Assembly: GCA_035651595.1 (NCBI GenBank)
Contig: DASRFJ010000025.1
Location: 1-39,499, forward strand
From: JAFARZ01 sp035651595
GTDB lineage: Bacteria > Actinomycetota > Actinomycetes > Streptosporangiales > Streptosporangiaceae
Direction: 5' to 3'
Length of the DNA stretch: 39,499 nucleotides
Position 1 is the stretch's first letter. Every line of letters starts with the position of its first letter. The notes below the pieces were generated by a model that was not told where the DNA came from, did not search any database, and was given only the letters and a program-made list of their open reading frames with translations. Positions 1-7,219 of this stretch are shown one piece after another. The position numbers and the translations under genes were made by a program.

Positions 1-95
1 CAAGGCAACCCCTGACAGCCGTGCACCGCCGACCTGACTTGGGCAGCGAAGTGGTCGGCCGTGCCAGCATGATCATTTGAAGCTATTTCAAGGCA

Positions 96-1154
96 TCATG
101 AATTGTCACTAGCGAGTAGCTGGTAATGCCTGACCAGCTCCGAGACATGCAGCGCGCGAGGATAGACGGCGACTTCGGCAATCGAGCCGACGAGACCACT
201 GCAAACGCCGGCTGTCCCTACGCCGAGCGGGTTAAATCCTGTACTGGGTGCGTACGGAAGGGCGAAGGGCTGGGCAGTGAGACTACCGTAGACAGAGCCG
301 TTCCATATATATGCGTGAGGCTGGGCGCCGTCAATGACGATGGCAACCACGTTGTTGGCGAGGGTGAGAGCTAGGTGGTGCCAATGAGCGTCAGTCATGT
401 TCGCTAGGGGAGCAAAGATGTCCGCGTCATATGTCCGGAGGTAGAACCCAGGCTCATATGGGGCCGGCGAGTTGTACGGACCGTCCATCAGGCACAGCGA
501 GAAGTCTTCACTGTGCCTGATGGACCCGGCATCAAGGATGCACCCGTTCGAAGTGGTCTTGAACCACGCCTCAACCGTGCGAGGCGCGCTGCCCACAAGC
601 GGGCTCAGTGGGGCGCTCGTGAAGGTTCCGCCGACCGTTGTGATTGCTCCGGTGTTACCGGGACCGCCATGTCTGGCCAGCGCAGTGAGCCCCGCGGGCA
701 GGGTGTTGTCATGCCCCGAGGAGTCTGCGTACTCCAGCGAGCCCTCGGTGTCGTTGAACTGCCAGTAGGCAATGGGCTGGTCAGCAAGGACGGCCGCGTC
801 GTAGCTGTTGGCGGGCTCGCTCAATCCCCGTGCACTTGGTGGTGTTTCGTACACTCGGCGACGCCTCTGCACGTCCGCAGCCGGCGCCCGATCGAGTTCC
901 TCCCACACAGCTTCTAGCCGGTTCAGCCAGTCTGTCACGTTGCCGTCGCAGGCCAGGACGAACGACTTCAACTGCTGCGGCGGTGGGAGGCGGCGGCCAT
1001 TGAGGTACGCCGAGATCGTGGAGTGGGAGCACGCCATTGTCCCCTCGAGTCTTCCCAAGGACGGGTTTCCGGCGCCTCGGCGCAGCCTTCTCAGCTCGCC
1101 CGCAAACCCCTGGACCGGGTCGGCTAGGTCCAGTCTCGGCGGTTTCTTCGGCAT
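96..1154 (-). CDS. XRE-type HTH protein fused to a LamG/concanavalin-like domain
   Basis: About 352 aa. The N-terminal ~80 residues look like an actinobacterial XRE helix-turn-helix (AGELRRLRRGAG, then SHSTISAYLNGRRLP). A short basic linker (RRRRR) leads to a ~220-residue LamG/jelly-roll domain, recognisable from YWQFNDTEG, TVEAWFKT, HWHHLALTL and GSIAEVAVYPRAL. I see no signal peptide or membrane segment, so a carbohydrate-binding-type fold appears to be attached to a cytoplasmic DNA-binding domain. I chose the ATG at 1154, preceded by a GGA-containing stretch; an in-frame GTG at 1190 would add 12 residues. Ligand and DNA target are unknown. Domain calls are from motif recognition. No operon partner is visible: the next gene diverges. 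Confidence 0.75.
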   Translation of the reverse strand: MPKKPPRLDLADPVQGFAGELRRLRRGAGNPSLGRLEGTMACSHSTISAYLNGRRLPPPQQLKSFVLACDGNVTDWLNRLEAVWEELDRAPAADVQRRRRVYETPPSARGLSEPANSYDAAVLADQPIAYWQFNDTEGSLEYADSSGHDNTLPAGLTALARHGGPGNTGAITTVGGTFTSAPLSPLVGSAPRTVEAWFKTTSNGCILDAGSIRHSEDFSLCLMDGPYNSPAPYEPGFYLRTYDADIFAPLANMTDAHWHHLALTLANNVVAIVIDGAQPHAYIWNGSVYGSLTAQPFALPYAPSTGFNPLGVGTAGVCSGLVGSIAEVAVYPRALHVSELVRHYQLLASDNS

Positions 1155-1296
1155 TGGTCGTCCATCCCGTCCGCCAGATCGGACAAACACGAACAGAAGT
1201 TACCATGAACTCCCGGCGCTGCATGCCTTTGCACGCGTTGGCGACGGGATGTTCGTTGAGCTAGCGATGTGACAACGATAAGGATATCTCTAGAGC

Positions 1297-1542
1297 ATGG
1301 CTCCAATCTCGCCTGGCCTCACAGCAATCCCGGCGATTGTAGTGCTAGCCGCCATATTTGGCCGAATGATTGCGCTAGTAGCTCGCGAAGTGCGGCTGAT
1401 CATAGTCGCGCGGCTTGCTCTTGTAGGCACTCAACCATACGAGCGTCCCGATATCCTAAAAGCCCTCGCCTCCGCGCAGCCAGACGGGCGTACATCGGCA
1501 ATTCGAGTAGTCGATTCCGCCAACGATGAGGCGAACCAGTAG
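1297..1542 (+). CDS. Small single-pass membrane protein, unknown function
   Basis: 81 aa. Residues ~8-40 form a hydrophobic segment (AIPAIVVLAAIFGRMIALV) followed by a basic helix (REVRLIIVARLAL) and a soluble tail containing GTQPYERPDILKALA. The pattern of one membrane helix, then REVR...ARLAL.GT.P..RP.IL.AL, resembles small hypothetical proteins common in actinomycetes, but I cannot name a family. An AAGG-containing stretch lies ~13 nt before the ATG, so the ribosome-binding site is weak. It diverges from the HTH-LamG gene. Coding status is likely but not certain. Confidence 0.5.
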   Translation: MAPISPGLTAIPAIVVLAAIFGRMIALVAREVRLIIVARLALVGTQPYERPDILKALASAQPDGRTSAIRVVDSANDEANQ

Positions 1543-1630
1543 AGCGGCAGCGTTCACCATCGCGTGCAGACGCAACGAACATGCATAACATCATTTCGGC
1601 TTGGCACCGACGGAACACCGTCCGACAGAG

Positions 1631-1695
1631 GCACCCGCGCATATCGGCGGTTACTTGCTCGTTGACGGCGGTTGGGCACGCGCAGATCGACCAGG
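1631..1695 (+). pseudogene. Possible short-chain dehydrogenase C-terminal remnant
   Basis: In the otherwise empty stretch 1543-1793, one frame reads AHIGGYLLVDGGWAR, which resembles the conserved SDR C-terminus (YITGQ.L.VDGGW). Nothing upstream in that frame resembles the rest of an SDR (no Rossmann TGxxxGIG, no YxxxK). If real it is a ~20-30 codon scrap; chance resemblance remains possible. The rest of 1543-1793 shows nothing I recognise. Confidence 0.25.
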
Positions 1696-1793
1696 TCCGT
1701 GTTGGCGGCGGGAGACGTGGTTACGTGCATCACGCGGCGTTAGCTGATCTGCGGAATCGTCAACAGCCGGTCCGACGGTGTGGTTTCATGAGG

Positions 1794-2498
1794 TCAGCGT
1801 GCGCCGCGTGTCCAGGCCTGGTTGAGAGCACGGATCTCGGCGGCGCTGCTCTCGCGGGCGATAAACGGGATCTCCAGTGCGTATCGCATGCGGTCGCGCG
1901 GGATCCGGCGGCGTACTTCGGTGACGTCTTCGAGGATCTTGCCGTACAGCGACGCCCCGTCGATGCAGAACATATCGATCAGTACTAGCCGCCCGTCGGC
2001 GGCTTTGCGGACGTGGGCACTGTTCAGGTCGAACCCGTCCCACCAGGGCGTCGAGCTACGGTACTTCGCATCGATCTTCCGGGCCGCCCGGCGCAACTCC
2101 TCGAACTGCGCATCACCCGTCCCGTGCTTCCATTTCCCGGCTACCTGCCCGGCGGTGACCTGGTCCACGGGAGCGACGTATTCCAGGAAGACCGCCGAAC
2201 CGCCTCCTTCCAGGTCGGCGGCCAGCTCGACCTTTGGCAGCCAGCGATTGCCAGCGCATACGCGGCACAGGTCCACGAAAGCCGAATACGCGGGATCGAA
2301 CGGACACACCCGCGCGACGAGGCTTCCGTCAGGGGACCGCAGCGCGACGGCCCAGTCGCCCGCTCCGCACAGCATCCAGCCCGCCATGACCAGTTCGGAA
2401 AGGACCTGACGATGGGACAGCGACTCCCAGGTCAGCGACTCCCAGGCCAATCCGGGGATGCGAGGACGATCTGCATCTGGCATCTCCTGTTCAGGCAC
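1794..2498 (-). CDS. Protein-kinase/aminoglycoside-phosphotransferase-fold protein, degenerate
   Basis: 234 aa. The layout fits a small kinase-like fold: a GDWAVALRSPDGSLVARV hairpin in place of the ATP-lysine strands (VAR rather than VAVK), a helix with VDLCRVCAGNRW, a hinge-like AVFLEYVAP, then WDGFDLNSAHVR and LVLIDMF, which align with the catalytic-loop Asp and the metal-binding Asp. The usual Asn of the catalytic loop appears to be His. It may be a pseudokinase or a small-substrate kinase. An 18-bp near-duplication gives WESLTWESL near residue 20. The start is uncertain: the GTG at 2498 has no good ribosome-binding site, and the ATG five codons later abuts an AGGAG. No neighbour suggests a substrate. 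Confidence 0.55.
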   Translation of the reverse strand: MPEQEMPDADRPRIPGLAWESLTWESLSHRQVLSELVMAGWMLCGAGDWAVALRSPDGSLVARVCPFDPAYSAFVDLCRVCAGNRWLPKVELAADLEGGGSAVFLEYVAPVDQVTAGQVAGKWKHGTGDAQFEELRRAARKIDAKYRSSTPWWDGFDLNSAHVRKAADGRLVLIDMFCIDGASLYGKILEDVTEVRRRIPRDRMRYALEIPFIARESSAAEIRALNQAWTRGAR

Positions 2499-2645
2499 CG
2501 TGACAACTTAACGGCGCTTCGGCCTGCGACACACGGGAATTTCGTCAGGTGACCCCGGCGCCGTGCGGCACTTCGCGACAGGACTGACGGCGCCGCGGCG
2601 AGGGGTAGCGTAGGACGCGCGGAACATCGGCGCACGGGCGGGGAG

Positions 2646-3491
2646 GTGGCCACGGGAACCAGCGATCCCGCCGGAACCGGACCGCTGCTGAGCGAGCACG
2701 CCGGGCGGGCGGCCCGCGTGTACGGGGCGGCGGCCGACCACTACGGGTCGGCGGCGCTGGGCTTCTGGGACCGGTTCGGCGCAGCCACGGTGTCGCGGCT
2801 GCGGCTGTCCCCCGGCGGCGCGGTGCTGGATCTGTGCTGCGGGGCGGGGGCCTCGGCGGTTCCCGCCGCGCGTGCCGTGGGGCCGTCCGGCCGCGTGCTG
2901 GGCATCGACGCGGCGGCACCCCTGCTGGACCTGGCCCGAGCCAGGGTGGCGGCCGAAGGGCTGGCCAACGTAGAGTTCCGCACCGGGCTGCCAGATGGCA
3001 GCTTCGACGCCGTGGTATGCGTGTTCGGGATATTCTTCGCGCCGGACATGGCAGCGTTCGCGCGGGAAATGTGGCGCCTTGTCCGGCCCGGCGGCGTGCT
3101 GGCGGTGACCACCTGGGGCCCGGGCCTATTCGAACCCGCCAACAGCCTGTTCTGGCGGTGCGTCGGAGAGATCGATCCGGCGTTGTTCAAGAGCTTCAAC
3201 CCGTGGGATGAGATCACCACGCCCGCCGCCCTGGCCGGCCTGCTCACGCGAGGCGGCGTGCCGCACCCGGCCGTGACGGCCGTGACGGCAGTCACGGGCC
3301 GGCACCAGCTGGAGCACCCGGACCGGTTCTGGGACATCGTCCTCGGCTCCGGCTACCGGGCCACCATCGACGCCCTCACCCCCGCCCAGCGCGACCTGGT
3401 CCGCGAGCGCCTCCTGGCCGCGCTGCGCGAGCGCCAGGTCACCACCGTACGCACCGACGTTATCTTCGGGACCGCCACACGATCCGGCTAA
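2646..3491 (+). CDS. Class I SAM-dependent methyltransferase
   Basis: 281 aa, UbiE/Methyltransf_11 type. Motif I is VLDLCCGAGASAVPAARAVG (residues ~60-80), followed by the acidic VLGIDAAAPLL, motif II/III-like DGSFDAVVCVFGIFF, and LRPGG-type VRPGGVLAVTTWG. These are the SAM-binding Rossmann features. The C-terminal half holds a substrate lid of unknown specificity. The GTG start at 2646 follows a GGGGAGG-like purine run. A short in-frame 9-bp repeat gives VTAVTAVT near residue 220. It diverges from the kinase-fold gene. Substrate is not predictable. Confidence 0.8.
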   Translation: MATGTSDPAGTGPLLSEHAGRAARVYGAAADHYGSAALGFWDRFGAATVSRLRLSPGGAVLDLCCGAGASAVPAARAVGPSGRVLGIDAAAPLLDLARARVAAEGLANVEFRTGLPDGSFDAVVCVFGIFFAPDMAAFAREMWRLVRPGGVLAVTTWGPGLFEPANSLFWRCVGEIDPALFKSFNPWDEITTPAALAGLLTRGGVPHPAVTAVTAVTGRHQLEHPDRFWDIVLGSGYRATIDALTPAQRDLVRERLLAALRERQVTTVRTDVIFGTATRSG

Positions 3492-3555
3492 ACCGCCCCG
3501 ATGCCGTGCTCAAGGGAGGCCGATGGACGCGGATCAGCCGGTTCGCGCGCATCGA

Positions 3556-4635
3556 CTACAGATCGGTGGCCACGTCCACCGTCTCTGGGACGTACGTGCC
3601 CTTGTCGTTCCAGTAGAAGATCAGGTTCTCGTTCTGGTCCACGATGGCGATGTTCTCGATGCCGTCGTTGATGGTGACGGCCGGGCTGGCTCTGCCGGAG
3701 CGCGGCGCAGTGAGCTGGGTCCACTGCCAGAAACCGGTTCCGCTGATGGTGGATGCGTCGCCGATGCCGTCGGAGTTGGTGAGGTCAAAGACCTCTAGCT
3801 GGCCGTTGTTTGCCGTGATGGCCGGATCGAGGATGGCTTCGCCCGGCACGGACTGGGGGTGCCACGTCGTGGTGCCGTTGAGCACCCAGTAGAGCTCTAT
3901 CCCCACGCCGCTGGTGTTGAGCACGGCCAGGCTGACGACGCCGTCATCGACGGCGATGGCCGGGTCGTTGTAGGTAGCCCCGGGACCGGCCACGACCTCC
4001 GGGTGCCAGGTTGAGGTGCCGTTGGCCGCCCAGTAGAAGTCCAGGCTCTCGCCTGGTCCCTGAACGGCGATGTTGACGGAGTTGCCGTTCACCGTCATGG
4101 CCGGGTCGGAGAAGGTCGTCCCCCAGCCGGCGACCGACTCATGGTGAAAGGCTGAGCCGACACTGTCCGCCCAGTAGAAATCCAGGCGGTTGCCGGTTCC
4201 CTCGGCGGCGATGATCACGGAGTTGCCGTCCGCGGTGACCTGCGGTATCCCCTCGGTGGTCCCGGCACCGGCCACGACCTGCACCGTCCAGCCGCTCTCG
4301 CCGTTCTTCTGCCAGTAGAGGTCCAGGCTGTTGCCGGTGCCCGCCACGGCGATGACGACGAAGTCGCCGACCTGCGCGATAGACGGCTCGAACGAGGTGG
4401 TGCCGGCCGTCGCGACCGTCTCTTTGTGCCAGGTGCTCGTGCCGTGCTCGTTCCAGTAGAACGCCAGCCCTCCGCCGCTGGTCTCCAGGGCGATGACGGA
4501 GTTGCCGTCGGCGACCGTGATCGCCGGCGTCCAGGCAATTGCGGCCCGCGCCTGAGGCCCGCCCGGTGCGACCACGGCCAACGCGGCTAGGCCCACGGCT
4601 GCGCAGGTCACGGTCACGGCCCTGACGGCCCTCAC
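3556..4635 (-). CDS. Secreted seven-motif beta-propeller (PLL-like lectin type)
   Basis: 359 aa with a Sec signal (MRAVRAVTVTCAAVGLAALA, predicted cut after residue ~31, ARA/A). The mature protein consists of ~47-residue repeats, each with an FYW or LYW motif (residues 59, 106, 153, 200, 248, about 302 as FWQW, and 340), a TWH.E.VAG.GTT turn and a DPAI.V.GNSV.IAV strand pair. The N-terminal half-blade (WTPAITVADGNSVIAL) would close the ring with the last FYWNDKGTYVP, giving seven blades. The fold resembles the PLL-type fucose lectins and the extracellular half of the kinase at 16604-18877. Ligand unknown. GTG start at 4635; monocistronic, divergent from the IclR gene. Confidence 0.75.
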   Translation of the reverse strand: MRAVRAVTVTCAAVGLAALAVVAPGGPQARAAIAWTPAITVADGNSVIALETSGGGLAFYWNEHGTSTWHKETVATAGTTSFEPSIAQVGDFVVIAVAGTGNSLDLYWQKNGESGWTVQVVAGAGTTEGIPQVTADGNSVIIAAEGTGNRLDFYWADSVGSAFHHESVAGWGTTFSDPAMTVNGNSVNIAVQGPGESLDFYWAANGTSTWHPEVVAGPGATYNDPAIAVDDGVVSLAVLNTSGVGIELYWVLNGTTTWHPQSVPGEAILDPAITANNGQLEVFDLTNSDGIGDASTISGTGFWQWTQLTAPRSGRASPAVTINDGIENIAIVDQNENLIFYWNDKGTYVPETVDVATDL

Positions 4636-4761
4636 CGGACGTGCACCCTGACCCGCGTGGTCAACGCGTCAGGTACCTGCCCGCCGGGTGCCGGGTAACG
4701 GCCGGCCTGCTCGTACTTGCCTTCGTGCGGCATGCGCTGCTCCCCCTTCTGACCTGCCATT

Positions 4762-4820
4762 TGCTATAATGACAACGATAGGAGACGAAATCACATATCA
4801 ACGAGCCCATAATGTCATTA
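4762..4820 (+). promoter_or_regulatory. Promoter and possible autoregulatory operator of the IclR gene
   Basis: TGCTATAAT (4762-4770) is an extended -10 (TGnTATAAT); no convincing -35 is visible. TAATGACA at 4767-4774 recurs inverted at 4813-4820, and the latter lies within an 11-bp palindrome TAATG-T-CATTA (4810-4820) that covers the ATG at 4812. IclR proteins commonly bind palindromes at their own promoters, so autoregulation is plausible. Confidence 0.4.
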
Positions 4821-5663
4821 AGAGAACGGATGTCCAAGACCTTCCTCAGCCGCCTGGCCATGCTCGAAGTCCTCGACGCCGCCGGACCGCTAACCATCTC
4901 CGAGCTGGCCCACCGCAGCGGCCTGGACACCGCCGTGGTCTCCCGTACCGTCACCGCCTGCGAGGGTGACGGCTGGCTCACCAGGGCCGGCGGAAAGGTC
5001 ACCATCGGGCCGCGCGCCACCCTGCTGGGCCACTGCGGCCCGTTCGCCGACGTCATCGCTCGTGCCGCGCCCCTCGTGCACGCCGTTGCCGGGGTGACCG
5101 GCCTGCTCACCCACGCCTGCAGCCTCATCGGCGCCAGCTCCGTCCTCATCGCCGCCGGGCCAGGCCGCGGCCCGGGCATCCCGCCAGGCCTCGCCGCCAA
5201 GGCCCCGCTCCACGCCACCGCCGCCGGGCACGCCATCGCCGCCCAGCTCGACCCGGCTCGCCTCGACGCGCTGCTCCCGCCAGAGCCCTACCCCGACGCC
5301 AGCCAGGTCATCGCCACGATGACCGGGACCGCAGCCGAGCCCCTCTTCGCCCCCGGCCCGCCCGCAATCACCACAGCGGCGCGGCCACCCCTGCCCCGTC
5401 ACCGCGACGAGCTCCAGGCCCGGCTCGACCTCATCCGCACCGAGGGCTACGCCACCGACCCCGCCGCCCTCCACCCCGCGATCGCCTGCATAGCCATCCC
5501 CTGGCCCCAGCCAGGCTTCCCCAGCGCTCTGGCCTGCCTCAGCCTCCCCGAGGCCATCACCGCCAGCACCCCGCTCATCCAGCGCGCCCTCGCCCTCGCC
5601 GCCCAGCCAGGCAGCACCCCCAACCAGGTCATCACCGGCGTCGCAGAAACCATCACCAGATAG
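4812..5663 (+). CDS. IclR-family transcriptional regulator
   Basis: 283 aa. The N-terminal winged HTH is at residues ~10-68 (LAMLEVLDAAGPLTISELAH, SGLDTAVVSRTV, GDGWLTRAGGKVTIGP). The C-terminal effector-binding domain has the family pattern (PLHATAAGHAIAA, RDELQARLDLIRTEGYATD, and a region with IACIAIPWP). Length fits the family. The ATG at 4812 is within a palindrome and has no ribosome-binding site at normal distance; an AGGAG sits 27 nt upstream, and M7 at 4830 is an alternative. The controlled pathway is unknown; the divergent secreted propeller gene is a candidate target. Confidence 0.8.
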   Translation: MSLRERMSKTFLSRLAMLEVLDAAGPLTISELAHRSGLDTAVVSRTVTACEGDGWLTRAGGKVTIGPRATLLGHCGPFADVIARAAPLVHAVAGVTGLLTHACSLIGASSVLIAAGPGRGPGIPPGLAAKAPLHATAAGHAIAAQLDPARLDALLPPEPYPDASQVIATMTGTAAEPLFAPGPPAITTAARPPLPRHRDELQARLDLIRTEGYATDPAALHPAIACIAIPWPQPGFPSALACLSLPEAITASTPLIQRALALAAQPGSTPNQVITGVAETITR

Positions 5664-5942
5664 GACCGCCGGGCGCGATATCACCCCCGATACGCCGACC
5701 CCGAGCAGTCCGGCATGAGCAGCCAGTTCTCCGGCCGGACGCCATGGGCCGGAAGGAAGCGGCGCGGGAGATTAGCCACTTCCCGTTCGGATATATCAGG
5801 CATTTCAGCTGGCGCTGGTGGCGGCGGTCATGTCCGCGGCCCCCTGCCGTCGCCATGCCGCCCGAACGGTCGGTGGTTCATGTATCGCGGCAACGCTCCA
5901 TCGCCAGCGCGGTGGCCGGCCGGGTGCCGGCGGCAGCGCGGT
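5664..5942. repeat. Intergenic inverted repeat sharing a word with the 20755 terminator
   Basis: No gene is seen between the convergent IclR and DUF3050 genes. The segment 5773-5879 is bounded by imperfect inverted arms: AGCCACTTCCCGTTCGG (5773-5789) and CCGAACGGTCGGTGGTTC (5862-5879), with a GC-rich nested stem between them. The right arm matches 17 of 18 bases with CCGAACGGGCGGTGGTTC at 20753-20770, which forms a terminator hairpin there. It may serve as a bidirectional terminator and looks like a dispersed palindromic unit. Confidence 0.45.
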
Positions 5943-6743
5943 TCAGCTCGAGGTCTCGACGATCTTGCCCAGGATGCCGTCCCACAGTGCGGTGCGTGCC
6001 GCGAACGCGAGCTTGATGGTGTCTTCGCACTGCCGCCATTTGCCCGGGTCGTCGCCGCACAGGTCGGCGAGCATCTGCATCGCCATGGGGGTGTGCTCTT
6101 CGCTGTCGACCTGAATGTGACGGCGCAGGTAATCCACGAAGGTGGATAGCTGCCCCGATTCCTTGTTCAGGGCGGCAACCTGGTCGAACATGTCCGGGAT
6201 CAGGTCCTCGCGGCCGAACGCGAAGGCGGCGGCCTGGCAGTGCACCGGCGAGGTCTCGATGAACTGCCAGGTGACGGTCACGAACTCGGCCGCGGCAGAT
6301 GGCACCTCCGCCTGGGTGAGCGCGGTGGGAACCGGCGTGCCAGCCCGGAGCAGGTCGACGAAGGCGTCGATCCGGGTGGTGTCCGCGCCAGCTTGCCGCA
6401 TGCCGTCCACGTACAGCTCGAAGTGACTGACGAAACCGCTGCCCAGTTCGTCGCTCTCCTCGACCAGGACGATGTCGTTGATCAGCCGCCGGCTCCCGGT
6501 CGGGCCGGACGGCACCCACGGCACCTGCACGCAGGTCAGGTCGCGCTGCAGGGTCTTCAGCAGCGACATGAAGTCCAGCACCGCGAACACGTGATGCTCC
6601 ATGAACGTCTTCACCGCGCCGATGCTGCCGAGCTGGTGATAGAGCGGGTGACCAACGACCTTCTGCCGGGCCGGCTCAACCGCGGCCTTCAGCTTCTCGA
6701 TAGCAGGATTGTTTTCATCCCAGTCATAACGCGATACAGGCAT
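5943..6743 (-). CDS. DUF3050 family protein (haem-oxygenase-like fold, putative metalloenzyme)
   Basis: 266 aa. Family features are GHPLYHQLGSI, FMEHHVFAVLDFMSLLK, LINDIVLVEESDE, SHFELYVDGMRQAGADT and FLRR-type YLRRHIQVDSEEHTP. The His/Glu residues in these helices (EHH, EESDE, HFELY, HIQVDSEEH) are placed as in haem-oxygenase-like di-metal oxidases, so a metal-dependent oxygenase role is plausible but inferred. I chose the ATG at 6743 because AAAGGA lies 6-7 nt upstream and the conserved region begins at once; the longer reading frame to 6944 is out of character for the family. Substrate unknown; no partner gene adjacent. Confidence 0.75.
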   Translation of the reverse strand: MPVSRYDWDENNPAIEKLKAAVEPARQKVVGHPLYHQLGSIGAVKTFMEHHVFAVLDFMSLLKTLQRDLTCVQVPWVPSGPTGSRRLINDIVLVEESDELGSGFVSHFELYVDGMRQAGADTTRIDAFVDLLRAGTPVPTALTQAEVPSAAAEFVTVTWQFIETSPVHCQAAAFAFGREDLIPDMFDQVAALNKESGQLSTFVDYLRRHIQVDSEEHTPMAMQMLADLCGDDPGKWRQCEDTIKLAFAARTALWDGILGKIVETSS

Positions 6744-7219
6744 CGTCGTCCTTTCCCATTCATATGTCCGGGTTCCCGGCCGATACTGACCGACCCAGCA
6801 TGGGCCACCGGACTTGGCCCCGGATATGCGCTGACTTGGCGGCGTCACACAGGTGCGCGCCATGCCGGTCGAGGACATTCCGTCGGCTACCAGAAATGCA
6901 TCGCTAAACGATGTAAATGTCGTCCTGTGTGCGCCGATCTGCAAATCGTGCCGGTCGCACAGGGCTCGTAATCGGCGACGAGCCAGGGCAGGTGTGCCTG
7001 AAACTTTCCAGCGGAAGGCAAGGGCGTTTCATACCCGGCCTCGATGGACCGGCAGGTGGGGACGGCGCGAGGGCGAATCGGTTCGATGCAGGGTGAGCCT
7101 CCCGTTGACTCGGCTGCTTCGCCGCGCCGATGATGGCCGCACCGTCCAGCCTGCCCACAACACGACGAGGCACCGCCGATGTTGTGAGCGGTCACATGAG
7201 ATGCCGGGAGGCGCCAATC
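6744..7219. promoter_or_regulatory. Divergent promoter region between DUF3050 and GH62 genes
   Basis: No convincing gene is present in these 476 bp. GAAACTTTC (7000-7008), within CTGAAACTTTCCAG, resembles the GAAA-n-TTTC palindromes that LacI-family regulators bind before xylanase and arabinofuranosidase genes in streptomycetes. TTGACT (7105-7110) with an 18-bp spacer to GATGAT (7129-7134) is a weak promoter candidate for the GH62 gene. CACAAC and GTTGTG flank ~20 bp near 7155-7185. Confidence 0.35.

Noticed and set aside
1..95. Left end of the window.
   Set aside because: No feature can be supported in this short stretch.
3100..3140. GGTTCGAA-like T-loop words suggesting a tRNA.
   Set aside because: They lie within coding sequence and no cloverleaf can be drawn; no tRNA was found anywhere in the window.
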